Both the position numbers and the translations under genes were made by a program. From Ruminococcus sp. (GTDB taxonomy: Bacteria; Bacillota_A; Clostridia; Oscillospirales; Ruminococcaceae): a DNA stretch of 7,205 nt. The stretch spans positions 1-7,205 of the forward strand of contig JAFOMV010000047.1 in NCBI GenBank assembly GCA_017418765.1, written 5' to 3'. Each line of letters opens with the position of its first letter. Position 1 is the first letter of the stretch. The notes below the pieces were generated by a model. The model did no database searches. It saw only the letters and a list, made by a program, of their open reading frames with translations, and was not told the origin of the DNA. Shown one piece after another: positions 6,899-7,205 of the stretch.

Positions 6899-6998
6899 AT
6901 CATGTAATATTACTGTCTCGAAATTTATAAATAAATATTACAATAATATCCGGGACGGTGATAAGGAATATCAAAAAATACAGAGAGGGGTATTTTTT
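6899..6998 (+). promoter_or_regulatory. Structured 5' leader of the lamin-tail gene, including its RBS
   Basis: The leader contains the perfect palindrome GTAATATTAC (6904-6913), a 10-bp stem with three G-U pairs joining 6911-6920 (TACTGTCTCG) to 6951-6960 (CGGGACGGTG), and inside it a 6-bp hairpin ATATTA-CAA-TAATAT (6935-6949). The palindrome and the long stem share bases, so they compete. Next to the start codon, AAAAAATA (6973-6980) and TATTTTTT (6991-6998) pair around CAGAGAGGGG, which includes the Shine-Dalgarno bases. No known riboswitch was recognised. Confidence 0.4.
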
Positions 6999-7205
6999 AT
7001 GAGGTTTTTTGAACGTATGGGAGGACTTGCTTCTGCATTGCTCCTCGTTTCGTCCATGCACTGTACAACGGCTATTGTATCGGCGAAACAAGCAACAGAG
7101 GGCCTATGCATAAATGAGGTCTGTACACAGAATAAGGAGTGTTTTACCGACAGTCTTGGCAGAGCTTCTGATTGGATAGAGCTTTTTAATGGCAGCAGCA
7201 ATGAT
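6999..7205 (+). CDS. Secreted lamin-tail-domain protein, probably CotH family, first 69 residues (3' end outside window)
   Basis: The frame stays open to the window edge. Residues 1-29 are a type I signal peptide: MRFFERMGG n-region, a hydrophobic core around LASALLLVSS, and a likely cut after IVSA (A29). No lipobox is seen. Residues about 36-69 match the start of a lamin-tail domain: LCINEV, a Thr-Asp turn (CFTDSLGRASD), and DWIELFN. In Clostridia and Ruminococcus this domain commonly precedes a CotH kinase-like domain in secreted, sometimes dockerin-bearing, proteins, so CotH family is an inference from the opening alone; nucleases and other surface proteins also carry lamin-tail domains. 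The start is chosen for the intact n-region and the AGAGGGG site about eight bases upstream; ATG at 7017 would leave no charged n-region. Divergent from the GH26 gene and sharing its regulatory region. Confidence 0.8.
   Translation, partial: MRFFERMGGLASALLLVSSMHCTTAIVSAKQATEGLCINEVCTQNKECFTDSLGRASDWIELFNGSSND

Larger units (their letters stand above)
6671..6998. other. Divergent intergenic region of 328 bp
   Basis: AT-rich, gene-free DNA between the GH26 gene (leftward) and the lamin-tail gene (rightward). It holds, from left to right, the GH26 RBS and promoter, a cluster of TAACT/AGTTA half-sites (6753-6779), an unexplained stretch at about 6780-6846, a dyad over the rightward -35 box, the rightward promoter and a structured leader. 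A 38-codon open frame at 6791-6907 is judged not to be a gene. Confidence 0.8.

Noticed and set aside
6791..6907. 38-codon open frame starting MNVLIIHHLQ between the divergent promoters
   Set aside because: It runs through the rightward promoter, has only a poorly placed G-rich stretch upstream, and its residue make-up follows the AT-rich DNA.

Overview
The window looks like chromosomal DNA of a plant-fibre-degrading gut Firmicute of the genus Ruminococcus, most likely the R. flavefaciens group. The evidence is a secreted GH43 arabinanase ending in a Thr-rich linker and a Ruminococcus-style dockerin, a GH26 beta-mannanase-type enzyme, a lamin-tail/CotH-type secreted protein, strong GGAGG ribosome binding sites, sigma-A-like promoters and moderate GC with AT-rich intergenic DNA. 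The species is an inference.

Layout: (1) 1-1842 (+) is the 3' part of a GH43 arabinanase gene: end of the catalytic domain, GH43 C-terminal beta domain, two ricin-type beta-trefoils, Thr linker and dockerin. (2) A strong two-tier hairpin at 1898-1950, with T-rich tracts on both sides, ends this gene and the convergent gene to its right. (3) 2066-5509 (-) encodes a 1147-residue cytoplasmic c-di-GMP protein: three related N-terminal PAS-like repeats, a degenerate GGDEF (YGGRF), a PAS, a second degenerate GGDEF (DGTKF) and an EAL domain with its catalytic residues intact. It has its own promoter and a short leader with two hairpins. (4) 5738-6670 (-) encodes a 310-residue GH26 enzyme with both catalytic glutamates but no signal peptide, dockerin or CBM, and a near-consensus promoter. 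(5) 6671-6998 is a divergent regulatory region with two opposed promoters, several dyad elements and a roughly 100-nt leader. (6) 6999-7205 (+) is the 5' end of a secreted protein with a signal peptide and the start of a lamin-tail domain, probably a CotH-family protein, cut by the window edge.

The two glycan-degrading genes act in different places. The GH43-dockerin protein is predicted to be exported and attached to a cellulosome scaffold to debranch or cut arabinan. The GH26 enzyme is predicted to act in the cytoplasm on imported manno-oligosaccharides. The c-di-GMP protein is probably a phosphodiesterase that senses signals through its PAS domains. No mobile element, CRISPR array, tRNA or rRNA was seen. 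No clearly new multi-gene system is evident. The most unusual elements are the double-degenerate GGDEF/EAL protein with triplicated sensors, the cytosolic GH26, and the structured leaders and dyads in the intergenic regions.
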